The position numbers and the translations under genes are program-made. From CAJINA01 sp964647585 (GTDB taxonomy: Bacteria > Desulfobacterota > Desulfobacteria > Desulfobacterales > CAJINA01): a stretch of 50,513 nucleotides of DNA. The stretch covers positions 1 through 50,513 of the forward strand of contig CAZYGG010000026.1 of assembly GCA_964647585.1 (NCBI GenBank), in the 5' to 3' direction. Below, one piece after another: positions 26,481 through 34,865 of the stretch. The stretch's first letter is position 1, and every line of letters starts with the position of its first letter. Under the pieces are notes generated by a model, which was given only the letters and a program-made list of their open reading frames with translations, was not told the DNA's origin and made no database searches.

Positions 26481-27848
26481 TCAGACCTCCCCGTAAGTTT
26501 TAAGCTTCCTGCGCAAGGTGTTCAATCCGATTCCCAGCAGTCGGGCGGTTTTGGATTTATTCCGGTTGGTTTGATTATAGATCAGCAGGATGTGTTCCTG
26601 CTCTACCTGTGCCAGCGGCATGATCTCCGATTGCCGGGATTCATCCACACAGACCGCGTCATTTTTCTTTTTCAAGGCCTCCGGCAGATTCCGACTTTCA
26701 ATGGGCTGACCCTGGGCCAGGTTGGCAGCGGAATGAATGATTGATTTCAATTCACGGACGTTCCCTGGATAGTCGTACTCTATCAGGTAGCAAAGGGCGT
26801 CCGGGGTGATGATGGCGTCGTTCCGGCTGCTGCGGACATCTTTCAGAAAGCTGTCCACCAGTAGCGGTATATCTTCGGTTCTTTCTCTTAATGGTGGCAG
26901 GTGCAGCCACCCGCCCCGGATACGGTAGTAGAGGTCCTTGCGAAACTCCCGGTGCGACATCAGTTTTTCAAGGTTTTCATTGGTGGCGGCGACAAAACGC
27001 ACATCCGCCTTCTGGTTGCGGTTGGCGCCCAGTTTGATGAACTCGCCATCTTGCAGCACGCGGAGCAGCTTGCCCTGGAGGTCCATGGGCATGGTGCCGA
27101 TTTCATCTAAAAAGATGGTACCGCCTGCGGTGTGTTCCAGGTACCCGCTGCGGCCTTTTTCAGCCCCGGTGAAGGCGCCCCGGGTGTGGCCGAAAAATTC
27201 GGACTCGAACAGGGTCGGTGAAACCGAGGCCATGTTGACGGCGGTAAACCTTGCTTTGGAGCGTGGGCTGGCGCAATGAATCGCCTGGGCCAGCAGCTCT
27301 TTTCCAGTGCCGCTTTCCCCGGTAATCAGGATCGGGACGTCGCTCTGGGCATGGAGCTCGGCCTCTTTCAGGATGCGCAGCATTTTGGGGGACTGGGTGA
27401 CGATCGGCTTGAAGGTGTCGGCGTAAATCAGTTTGGGCAAAGAGCTCTTTTTTTCAATATCCAGGATGTCCAGCAGCCGCTTGCGCTCCAGGGCCCGGTT
27501 AATGGCCAGGGCCAGCGTGTCACTGGAAACCGGTTTGACCAGATAGTCGTAGGCCCCCTTCCGCAGACACTCCACGGCCACGCTGGCCTCGTTGACCGCC
27601 GTGATCATGATGCACTCGGTGGTCGGACAGGTGTTTTTGATGTGGGCCAGCAGTTCGACCCCTTCCATTTCCGGCATGGTCATGTCGATCAGGGCGAGAT
27701 CCACACACTCGCCTTTCGAGAATGCGGCGGCGGCCTTGAGCGGATCGACCTCCAGGCGCACATTCGGGTACCCGATTTTCAGTAATTTAATCTTAAGAAT
27801 GGCCATGAAATCATGATCGTCATCCACGACCAGGATACGGCTTAACAT
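26481..27848 (-). CDS. Sigma-54-dependent NtrC-family response regulator
   Basis: This is a 455-residue, three-domain activator. Residues 1-120 form a receiver with ILVVDDDHDF, phospho-Asp in LALIDMTMPEMEG near 54, MITAVN and the Lys in YLVKPV. Residues 150-385 form an AAA+ domain with Walker A GESGTGKELLAQAIH, the sigma-54 contact loop GAFTGAEKGRSGYLEH, Walker B TIFLDEIG and GNVRELKSIIH. Residues 415-455 form a Fis-type helix-turn-helix, NKSKTARLLGIGLNTLRRKL. GGAGG lies 5 nt before the chosen ATG. It is divergent from the metF-hdrA selenoprotein cluster, which carries a sigma-54 promoter, and its partner kinase gene is decayed. All residues needed for activity appear intact. Confidence 0.92.
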   Translation of the reverse strand: MLSRILVVDDDHDFMAILKIKLLKIGYPNVRLEVDPLKAAAAFSKGECVDLALIDMTMPEMEGVELLAHIKNTCPTTECIMITAVNEASVAVECLRKGAYDYLVKPVSSDTLALAINRALERKRLLDILDIEKKSSLPKLIYADTFKPIVTQSPKMLRILKEAELHAQSDVPILITGESGTGKELLAQAIHCASPRSKARFTAVNMASVSPTLFESEFFGHTRGAFTGAEKGRSGYLEHTAGGTIFLDEIGTMPMDLQGKLLRVLQDGEFIKLGANRNQKADVRFVAATNENLEKLMSHREFRKDLYYRIRGGWLHLPPLRERTEDIPLLVDSFLKDVRSSRNDAIITPDALCYLIEYDYPGNVRELKSIIHSAANLAQGQPIESRNLPEALKKKNDAVCVDESRQSEIMPLAQVEQEHILLIYNQTNRNKSKTARLLGIGLNTLRRKLKTYGEV

Positions 27849-27867
27849 GGGAGCCTCCGCTTGAAAT

Positions 27868-27957
27868 GTGCCAAAATGGACCATGCCATTTTGGGGTAGA
27901 ATACACTAACTTAATGAAATTACAAGTATTTATTTCAAAATTGGGCCATTTTGGCAC
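27868..27957. promoter_or_regulatory. Three CCAAAATGG-type boxes: likely enhancer sites of the sigma-54 regulator
   Basis: GTGCCAAAATGG lies at 27868-27879, CCATTTTGG at 27886-27894, and CCATTTTGGCAC at 27946-27957. The first and third are exact 12-bp reverse complements; the first and second form a 9-bp inverted repeat with a 6-bp spacer. They lie 110-200 bp upstream of the sigma-54 promoter at 28065, the normal distance for NtrC-type enhancers, and also bracket the regulator's own promoter. Binding by the 26481-27848 product is inferred from position and symmetry. Confidence 0.72.
27898..27925 (-). promoter_or_regulatory. Sigma-70-like promoter of the sigma-54 regulator gene
   Basis: On the minus strand TTGTAA (27925-27920) and TATTCT (27903-27898) are spaced by 16 bp, about 50 bp before the regulator ATG. 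One CCAAAATGG-type box lies upstream and two overlap or follow the predicted start point, so the regulator probably represses its own synthesis. Confidence 0.55.
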
Positions 27958-28064
27958 ACTTCATCGCTTTCCACCGGTTATTTACCAGGACTGCAATAGC
28001 GGCTTGCTTTTATAACCTTCTGAAAATTCATCATATTTATCCTGTCCCTGAAAAGAATGACCGA

Positions 28065-28080
28065 TGGCACGTTGCTTGCG
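28065..28080 (+). promoter_or_regulatory. Sigma-54 (-24/-12) promoter for the metF-hdrA cluster
   Basis: TGGCACGTTGCTTGCG matches the TGGCAC-N5-TTGCW consensus at every position but the last, with the GG and GC dinucleotides separated by exactly 10 bp. It points toward metF1 and would start transcription near 28091, giving a leader of about 210 nt. It is divergent from a sigma-54 activator gene and has paired boxes upstream, which together make a full sigma-54 control region. Confidence 0.82.
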
Positions 28081-28125
28081 AAAGAAAGGAGAGAGTCGCT
28101 TTCGTCCAACCGTGGCACGCAGGTT

Positions 28126-28161
28126 CTGATGAATTTGTGAAAAGGCGAATTCATCAGTTTT
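28126..28161 (+). terminator. Leader hairpin followed by a T run (possible attenuator)
   Basis: ctgatgaatt (28126-28135) and aattcatcag (28148-28157) form a perfect 10-bp stem with a 12-nt loop, followed by tttt. It lies in the predicted leader between the sigma-54 start point and metF1. The stem is AT-rich and the T run short, so it could be a weak terminator, an attenuator or a processing site. Confidence 0.45.
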
Positions 28162-28299
28162 AAGTGTTAAGTTTTAGGTGTTAAGATTCAAACAAAGCAT
28201 CATCAAAACAAATACTTAAGACTTAAACCGAAAACATAAAACATGAGAAAAGGTCAATGTTTGACCTTTTACGAGTTCATTAAATATGGGGGATCCACA

Positions 28300-29169
28300 A
28301 TGTCGCTAAAAACCAAATTCGATAATGGAGAGTTTGCCATCCTGGCGGAGATGGAGCCGCCCAAGGGGGTGGATGTTGCCGTCATGACAGACAACGCCAT
28401 AAAAACCAAAGGCCGGGTGGACGCCCTGGTGGTCCCGGAAATGAGCAACGCCGTCATGCGCATGAGCGCCCTGGGCGGGGCCATGATCCTGCAGGCAAAG
28501 GGCCTGGAAACGGTCATGCAGGTCAACTGCCGGGATCGCAACCGGATTGCCCTGCAGGCCGATCTGCTGGCCGCCAACGGCTGCGGCATAGCCAACGTCA
28601 TGGCTGTTACCGGTGAAGACCCCAGCTTCGGCGACCATCACCAGGCCCGGTCGGTTTACGACATCGATCTCATGGAATTGCTGGGAGCCATCGCGACCCT
28701 CGTCAAGGGTAAAGATATGGCCGGGGTCGAGCTGGCGGGTACGCCCGAGTTCCTGGTGGGGTCGACCAGTGACGCCGGTGCCCAGGGGAAATCGCTGGAA
28801 CTGGAGTTGGAGGAGTTGAAGAAGAAGGCCGATGCCGGTGCGCAGTTCTTCATTACACCCCCGGTGTTTGATACGGCGGCCATCGCCCCGTTCATGCAGA
28901 AAGCCCAGGCTATGCCGGTGTCCATCATTCCCACGGTGCTGCTGCTCAAATCGCTGGGCATGGCCCGGTACATGGCCAAAAATATGGGGCACATTGCGAT
29001 GCCCGATGCCCTGATCGAGCGCATTCAGAAAGCGCCGGACAAAGTCCGGGAGTGCACGCTGATCGCCGCGGAGACCGTGCGGTCGATCAAAACAGAGGGG
29101 TTCAGCGGTGTGATGATTGCCACTATCGGGTGGGAGCATAAACTGCCGGAAATTCTTGAAAGGGTATAA
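28300..29169 (+). CDS. metF: Methylenetetrahydrofolate reductase, MetF-like (copy 1)
   Basis: This 289-residue TIM-barrel protein of the MetF family interconverts methylene- and methyl-tetrahydrofolate; in sulfate reducers it serves the methyl branch of the (often reversed) Wood-Ljungdahl pathway. Motifs are ILAEMEPPKGVD with the family Glu near residue 14, MQVNCRDRNRIALQADLLAA near 72, AVTGEDPSFGDHH near 106, and AGAQFFITPPVFD near 180. The start at 28300 has GGGGGATC upstream; the frame extends further without a signal. It is the first gene after the sigma-54 promoter and lies 11 bp before hdrA. A second, divergent MetF is at 34862, and only that one is paired with MetV. Confidence 0.88.
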   Translation: MSLKTKFDNGEFAILAEMEPPKGVDVAVMTDNAIKTKGRVDALVVPEMSNAVMRMSALGGAMILQAKGLETVMQVNCRDRNRIALQADLLAANGCGIANVMAVTGEDPSFGDHHQARSVYDIDLMELLGAIATLVKGKDMAGVELAGTPEFLVGSTSDAGAQGKSLELELEELKKKADAGAQFFITPPVFDTAAIAPFMQKAQAMPVSIIPTVLLLKSLGMARYMAKNMGHIAMPDALIERIQKAPDKVRECTLIAAETVRSIKTEGFSGVMIATIGWEHKLPEILERV

Positions 29170-29180
29170 GGACGGACAAT

Positions 29181-32100
29181 ATGGAAGAAAAAAACAGCAA
29201 TACTCCATTTGGATCTGTGATGGTCGTGGGCGGCGGCATTGCCGGAATGCAGTCGGCCCTGGATCTGGCCAATTCCGGGTACTATGTCTATCTGGTCGAG
29301 AAGTCTTCCGCCATCGGCGGGCTCATGTCCCAATTGGACAAGACCTTTCCGACCAATGACTGTGCCATGTGAATTATCTCGCCTAAACTGGTCGAGGTCG
29401 GCCGGCATCTGAACATCGAGCTTCTCACAGGCACCGAACTTCTGGATCTTGAAGGAGACTCCGGGCGTTTTTCAGCCCGGGTCAGCCAGCAGCCGCGTTT
29501 TATCGATGTGGATAAGTGCACCAGCTGCGGCGAATGCGCCAAAGTCTGTCCCATCTCCGTCCCCGATAAATACAACGAAGGGCTCAACGATCGCAAGGCG
29601 GCGTTCAAGCAGTACGCCCAGGCGATCCCGGGCGCCTTTGCCATCGCCAAAAAAGGCACGGCCCCCTGCCGGTCCACCTGCCCCGCCCACGTGAGCGCCC
29701 AGGGCTTTATCGCCCTGATCAATGCGGGCAAGTACCGGGAGGCGCTGGAACTTTTCAAGCAAGACCATCCTTTCCCGGGCGTCTGCGGCCGGGTCTGCCA
29801 CCATCCTTGTGAAGGGGCCTGTACCCGCAATAGCGTGGACCAGCCTGTGGCCATTCAATACCTGCACCGGTTCCTGGCGGATTGGGAGATGGAAGATGAG
29901 AAAACCTTTATCCCTGAAAAAGCGGAGCCTAAAAAGGAGAAAGTGGCCATTATCGGTGCCGGCCCGGCCGGCCTGACCTGTGCTTATTTCCTGGCCGCGG
30001 AAGGCTACCCGGTAACTGTTTTTGAAAAGCTGCCCGTTCTGGGCGGCATGCTGACCGTCGGGATTCCCGCCTACCGTCTGCCCCGCAATATTATCGAAAC
30101 CGAGATCCAGGTGATCAAAGACCTCGGCGTGGAATTCAAAACCGGTGTGGAGATCGGCAAGGATGTTACCGTTGAACAGCTTAGAAACGAGGGGTACAGC
30201 GCCTTTTTCATGGGCATCGGCTCCCACGAGTGCAAGGTTCTGGGGGTGCCGGGCGAAGACCTGGACGGCGTTTTACCTGGCGTCGATTTTCTTAGGGAGT
30301 TCAATCTGGGCAAGGACGTGGCCATCGGTGACCGCGTGGCCGTCATCGGCGGCGGTAACGTAGCCATGGACTCCGTGCGCACCGCCCTGCGTATAGGGGC
30401 TTCCAAACCGTTCGTGATCTATCGGCGCAGCGAGGCCGAGATGCCGGCCAACGAGGTGGAGATCGAAGAGTGCCGCGAAGAGGGCATTGACATCCATACC
30501 CTGACCACGCCCATCAACATCATTGGCGATGACAACGGCAAGGTCAGGGCCATCGAGTGCATCCGCATGGAACTGGGCGAACCGGACGAGAGCGGCCGGC
30601 GCCGGCCGGTGCCCGTGGAAGGCTCTGAGTATACCATCGAAGTGGACACCGTTATTCCCGCCATCGGCCAGGAATCGGACTGGGCCTGTCTCACCGACGA
30701 GTGCGCCTGTACCCTGAGCGACTGGGGCACCATGACCGTGGACCCGGTCACCCTGCAGACCAGTGACCCCGACATCTTCGCCGGCGGCGATGCCGTCACC
30801 GGCCCGGCCACCGTAGTAGAAGCGGTGGCGCACGGCAAAGAGGCCGCTATCTCCATCGACCGTTTCATTCAGGGCGAAGACTTGCCGGCAGACAGAGATA
30901 AGCAGTGGGCCAGTGTGCAGGATGTGCCCACGGACGATGTGCAGAAAGCTCCCAAGCAGGCCATGCCGGCCCTGGCGCCGGATACCCGCATGGATAATTT
31001 TACGGAAGTTCAGTTGGGTTTCGACGAGGCCATTACGAACGCGGAGGCGGACCGTTGCCTGGCGTGCGGGGTCTGCAGCGAGTGCTACCAGTGTGTTGAG
31101 GCCTGCCTGGCCGATGCCGTGTGTCACGAGCAGGTTGAAACGGAGAGAAAACTTGAGGTCGGCTCTGTGGTTCTGTGTCCCGGCAGCCGGCCCTATGATC
31201 CCTCAGGCCTGGAGGCCTTTTACCACTACCAGTCCAATCCCAACGTGCTCACCAGCCTGGAGTTCGAGCGCCTGCTGAGCGCTTCCGGACCTACGATGGG
31301 ACATTTGACCAAACCCTCGGATGACAAGGAGCCCAAAAAGATCGCCTGGCTCCAGTGCGTGGGGTCCCGGGACACCAACCGGTGCAATAACGGCTATTGT
31401 TCCTCGGTCTGCTGCATGTACGCCATCAAAGACGCCATGATTGCCAAGGAGCATTCCGGCGGAGACCTGGACTGTGCGATTTTCAACATGGATATCCGCA
31501 TCTTCGGCAAAGAGTATGAGAAGTACTACAACCGGGCCAAAGACAAAGAGGGCGTCCGGTTCGTCAAGGCCCGGGTGCATACCATCGATGAAATCGGTCC
31601 CGAACGCAGCCTGCGGATACGCTATGCCGGCGATAACGGTGACGGCCTCCAGGAGGAATTCTTCGATATGGTGGTCCTGTCCGTGGGACTGCAGGTGACC
31701 GCGTCCGTGGCCGAACTGGCCAAACGACTGGAGGTGGAGCTGGATAAATACAACTTTGCAGTTACGGACCCCTTTTCACCGGTGGAGACTACTCGGCCGG
31801 GGGTTTATGTCAGCGGCGTATTGCAGGGGCCCAAGGATATTCCCAGTTCGGTGACCGAGGCCAGTGCCGCGGCCTGTCTGGCCGGGGGCAGCCTGGCTGC
31901 GGCCCGCGGGACGCTGACCCGCAGCGTTGAACTTCCCGAAGAGATGGATGTCGCCGGTCAGGAACCGCGGGTAGGCGTTTTTGTCTGCGATTGCGGCATC
32001 AACATTGCCGGGGTCGTGGATGTCCCGGCGGTCGTGGCATACGCCGAATCAATTCCCGGTGTGGCCTTTGTTACGGAAAATCTGTTTACCTGCTCCCAGG

Positions 32101-33632
32101 ATTCCCAGGAGCGGATGAAAGAGATCATCCAGGAAAACCAGCTCAACCGAATCGTGGTGGCGGCCTGTACGCCCAAAACCCATGAAGGCATCTTCATGGA
32201 TACCCTTGAAGCCTGCGGCCTGAACAAATATCTGTTCGAGATGGCCAATATTCGCAACCAGAACTCCTGGGTCCACGCGGATGATCCGGAAAAAGCCACC
32301 GCCAAGGCCAAAGACCTTATTAAGATGGCTGTAGCCCGGGCGACGACTCTGGAACCGCTGAACGAAAAGATCATCCCGGTGAACCAGCGGGCCCTGGTAA
32401 TCGGAGGGGGCGTGGCCGGCATGAATGCCGCCCTGGGGCTGGCTGACCAGGGGTTCGAAACGGTCCTGGTTGAAAAGGAGGCCGTACTCGGCGGTATAGC
32501 CAACCAGCTCACGGCAACCATAGAAGGCAACGATGTCGGAACCTACGTAACCGGTTTAACCAACCGGATTAAGGCGCATGACAATATCCAGGTCCTGACC
32601 AACTCGCTCATTGTCGGCTTCTCCGGTTTCAAGGGGAATTTCACTACGGAAGTCCTGGTGGGACCCGGCATGTACGAACGCAAAATCGACCACGGAGTCG
32701 TTATCCTGGCCACCGGCGCAACTGAATACCAGCCTACGGAATTCCAGTACGGCCAGAGTGACCGGGTGGTGACCCAGTTGCAGTTGTCCCAGAGACTCAA
32801 CGAGAAGGGTGCTGCGGATCTTGACCAGGTGGTGATGATTCAATGCGTCGGCTCCCGGAACGAGGAAAACCCGAACTGTTCCCGGATCTGCTGCCAGGCG
32901 GCCATTAAAAATGCACTCCACATTAAAAAGGACAATCCGGACGCGAATGTCTATGTGCTCTATCGCGATATCCGGACCTATGGACTGCTGGAAGATTACT
33001 ACACCGAGGCGCGTAATCAGGGCGTCCTGTTTTTCCGGTATGATCCCGATGATCCGCCCAAGGTGGAAGCCGCGGGCGACGTGGTGACGGTCACTTTCAA
33101 GGATCACGTCCTGGGCCGTTACCTGAAAACCACGCCCGACCTGGTAACCCTCAGTGCCGGGATGGTGGCCGAAGATACCGAGGAGCTGGCTTCCATCGTC
33201 AAGCTGGCCCGAACGCCGGAAGGGCACTTCATGGAGGCCCACGTTAAACTCAGACCGGTGGATATGGCCACGGAAGGGGTTTTTGTGTGTGGCACCGCCC
33301 ACAGCCCCAAACTGCTGCCGGAGACCATTGCCCAGGCCTATGCGGCGGCTTCCCGGGCTACCACGTTCCTGTCCCAGCCGCACCTGAAACTTTCCGGGGT
33401 GACTGCGCAGGTGAACCCGGACAATTGCGCTTCCTGTTTGATCTGCGTCCGCTCCTGTCCTTACGGGGTGCCGCAGATCAACGCGGACGGCGTCAGTGAA
33501 ATTGACGTGGCCCTGTGCCAGGGATGCGGGGTCTGCACGGCCGAGTGTCCGGCCAAGACCATTGAACTGGCCTGGTACGAGGATGAACAACTACTATGCA
33601 AAGTTGAATCGCTGTTAGAAGGGGTTCTTTAA
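29181..33632 (+). CDS. hdrA: HdrA-type flavoprotein with selenocysteine, fused to a GltD-like NAD(P)H module
   Basis: A 1483-residue protein results if the UGA at 29370-29372 is read as selenocysteine (residue 64). The N-terminal FAD motif VMVVGGGIAGMQSALDLANS leads to TFPTNDCAM-U-IISPKLVEVG, where HdrA relatives have Cys; the frame then stays open to 33632. Domains: HdrA N-half (1-130) with CTSCGECAKVCP; a GltD/NfnB-like block (about 155-575) with CRSTCP, VAIIGAGPAGLTCAYFLA and VAVIGGGNVAMDS; a further HdrA C-half (620-900); then a second HdrA module from 930 with its own FAD motif (ALVIGGGVAGMNAAL near 1070) and ferredoxin motifs CASCLICVRSCP and CQGCGVCTAECP. It would bifurcate or confurcate electrons between NAD(P)H, ferredoxin and the MetF side. 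The second module lacks the Sec/Cys site. Confidence 0.9.
29370..29396 (+). promoter_or_regulatory. In-frame UGA with bSECIS-like hairpin (hdrA)
   Basis: After the TGA (29370-29372), CTCGCC (29378-29383) pairs with GGTCGAG (29390-29396) leaving one bulged T, with a 6-nt loop. The GG closing the loop is 21-22 nt from the U of UGA, close to the spacing of the fdhF element. This is the weakest of the three SECIS candidates. Confidence 0.6.
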
Positions 33633-33673
33633 AGGAGATCGGATTTGTTCTTTCTAATGCAACATTTTGTTCA

Positions 33674-33695
33674 TTTTCTTTCGCGTGAAAGAAAA
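33674..33695. repeat. Perfect hairpin between hdrA and mvhD
   Basis: ttttctttc (33674-33682) and gaaagaaaa (33687-33695) form a perfect 9-bp stem around gcgt. There is no T run after it, so it is more likely a processing or stability element, or part of a common ctttcgcgtgaaag intergenic repeat, than a terminator. Confidence 0.5.
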
Positions 33696-33739
33696 CGAAC
33701 CAAAAGACAATTTAGAAACAACCCATACGGAGGTTCCCA

Positions 33740-34171
33740 ATGACCAGCGTATATGAGCCGATTATTATCGCCTTTTGCTGCAATTTCTGAGGGTACACCG
33801 CAGCGGACCTGGCAGGTTCCATGCGACTTTCGTACCCGTCCAATATCAAAATAATCCGGGTGCCTTGCACCGGGAAGGTGGATATACTGCATGTCCTGCG
33901 CGCCTTCGAGAAAGGGGCCGACGGTGTCTATGCCGTTGGCTGTATGGAGGGCGATTGCCACTTTAACAGCGGCAATTTCAGGGCACGCAAGCGGATAGAG
34001 CAAGCCCAGAAACTGCTGGAGGCGGTGGGGGTCGGTGGAGAGCGGGTGGCGATGTATAACCTGTCGTCCAGCGAGGCCCCCCGTTTTGTAGAAATAGCTG
34101 TTGAGATGGAAGCCAAAATTCGGGAGATGGGACCCAACCCGATAAAACTTGCCGGAGAAAAAGCGGCCTGA
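33740..34171 (+). CDS. mvhD: MvhD/FrhD-like iron-sulfur protein with selenocysteine
   Basis: This 143-residue delta subunit-type protein carries electrons between HdrA and its partner through a [2Fe-2S] cluster. It starts at 33740 (GGAGG 6 nt upstream) and reads through the TGA at 33788-33790 as selenocysteine 17: IIIAFCCNF-U-GYTAADLAGS. Known MvhD proteins have CNWCSYAGADLAG-like sequence here, so Sec takes the place of a cluster Cys. Later motifs VPCTGKVDILHVLRAFEKGA and VGCMEGDCHFNSGN are family hallmarks. Without readthrough no start exists before the conserved part. It lies between hdrA and metV in the same direction. Confidence 0.9.
33788..33820 (+). promoter_or_regulatory. In-frame UGA with bSECIS hairpin (mvhD)
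   Basis: GGACCT (33805-33810) pairs with AGGTTCC (33814-33820) with one bulged T and a loop GGC. The first loop G is 24 nt from the U of the UGA. A short stem with a bulged U and GG/GU in a tight loop is the textbook bacterial SECIS form. Confidence 0.75.
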
Positions 34172-34196
34172 GCCGCCGGACGATAAAGGAGGCCAT

Positions 34197-34865
34197 ATGA
34201 TTGTTGCTGACAAGAAGCCCATCGAAGAGATCATCGAGGCGATCAAGGACTATTCAAAAATCCTCATTTTAGGGTGCAACGAGTGTGTCACGGTCTGTGA
34301 GGCCGGCGGCAAAAAGGAGGTCGGTATCCTGGCATCCGCCCTGCGCATGTATTTTCTCAACCAGGGCCGGGAAGTTAAAATCGACGAGAACACGCTGCAG
34401 CGGCAGTGTGACCACGAATACCTGGATGAGATCCTCGACCAGGTGGATCAATACGACGCGGTCGTATCGCTGGCCTGCGGGGTCGGTGTGCAATTCTCGG
34501 CGGAAAAGTACACCACCACGCCCATTTTGCCCGGCGTCAACACCTGCTTTCTGGGGGCGACCGAAGAACGGGGCCTGTGGACCGAAAGGTGCCAGGCCTG
34601 CGGGCAGTGCGTCCTGGCCACCACCGGCGGCATCTGTCCGGTTTCACGCTGTGCCAAGCGGGTGATGAACGGCCCGTGCGGCGGTTCCACGGCCGGCAAG
34701 TGTGAAATCAACAAGGAAGTCGACTGCGGCTGGCAGCTGATTGTCGACCGTCTCAAGGCCTTGGATAAACTTGATACCTACGAAGAACTCAGCCCCATAA
34801 AAGACTGGTCCACGGACCGGGCCGGGGGGCCTCGCAAAGTTATCAGGGAGGACGTGCAGCCATGA
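34197..34865 (+). CDS. metV: MetV-like zinc/iron-sulfur protein (MTHFR C-terminal domain family)
   Basis: This is a 222-residue partner of MetF. It has CNECVTVCEAGGKKEVGILA near residue 27, QRQCDHEYLDEIL near 68, SLACGVGVQF near 92, and a cysteine-rich C-terminal part: ERCQACGQCVLATTGGICPV near 130 and GPCGGSTAGKCEI near 163. This is the MetV/methylenetetrahydrofolate reductase C-terminal domain (PF12225 as I recall), which binds Zn and a [4Fe-4S] cluster and passes electrons to MetF in acetogens. The start at 34197 has AAGGAGG 4 nt upstream. It overlaps metF2 by 4 bp, so the pair is coupled. Confidence 0.88.
   Translation: MIVADKKPIEEIIEAIKDYSKILILGCNECVTVCEAGGKKEVGILASALRMYFLNQGREVKIDENTLQRQCDHEYLDEILDQVDQYDAVVSLACGVGVQFSAEKYTTTPILPGVNTCFLGATEERGLWTERCQACGQCVLATTGGICPVSRCAKRVMNGPCGGSTAGKCEINKEVDCGWQLIVDRLKALDKLDTYEELSPIKDWSTDRAGGPRKVIREDVQP

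Noticed and set aside
27952..27967. Possible sigma-54 promoter at tggcacacttcatcgc
   Set aside because: The GG to GC spacing is 11 bp rather than 10 and the -12 element is poor; it is explained by the GTGCCAAAATGG-type box.
28113..28128. Second sigma-54-like element tggcacgcaggttctg
   Set aside because: The -12 GC is missing (TTCT instead of TTGC). It is mentioned only as a weak tandem site.
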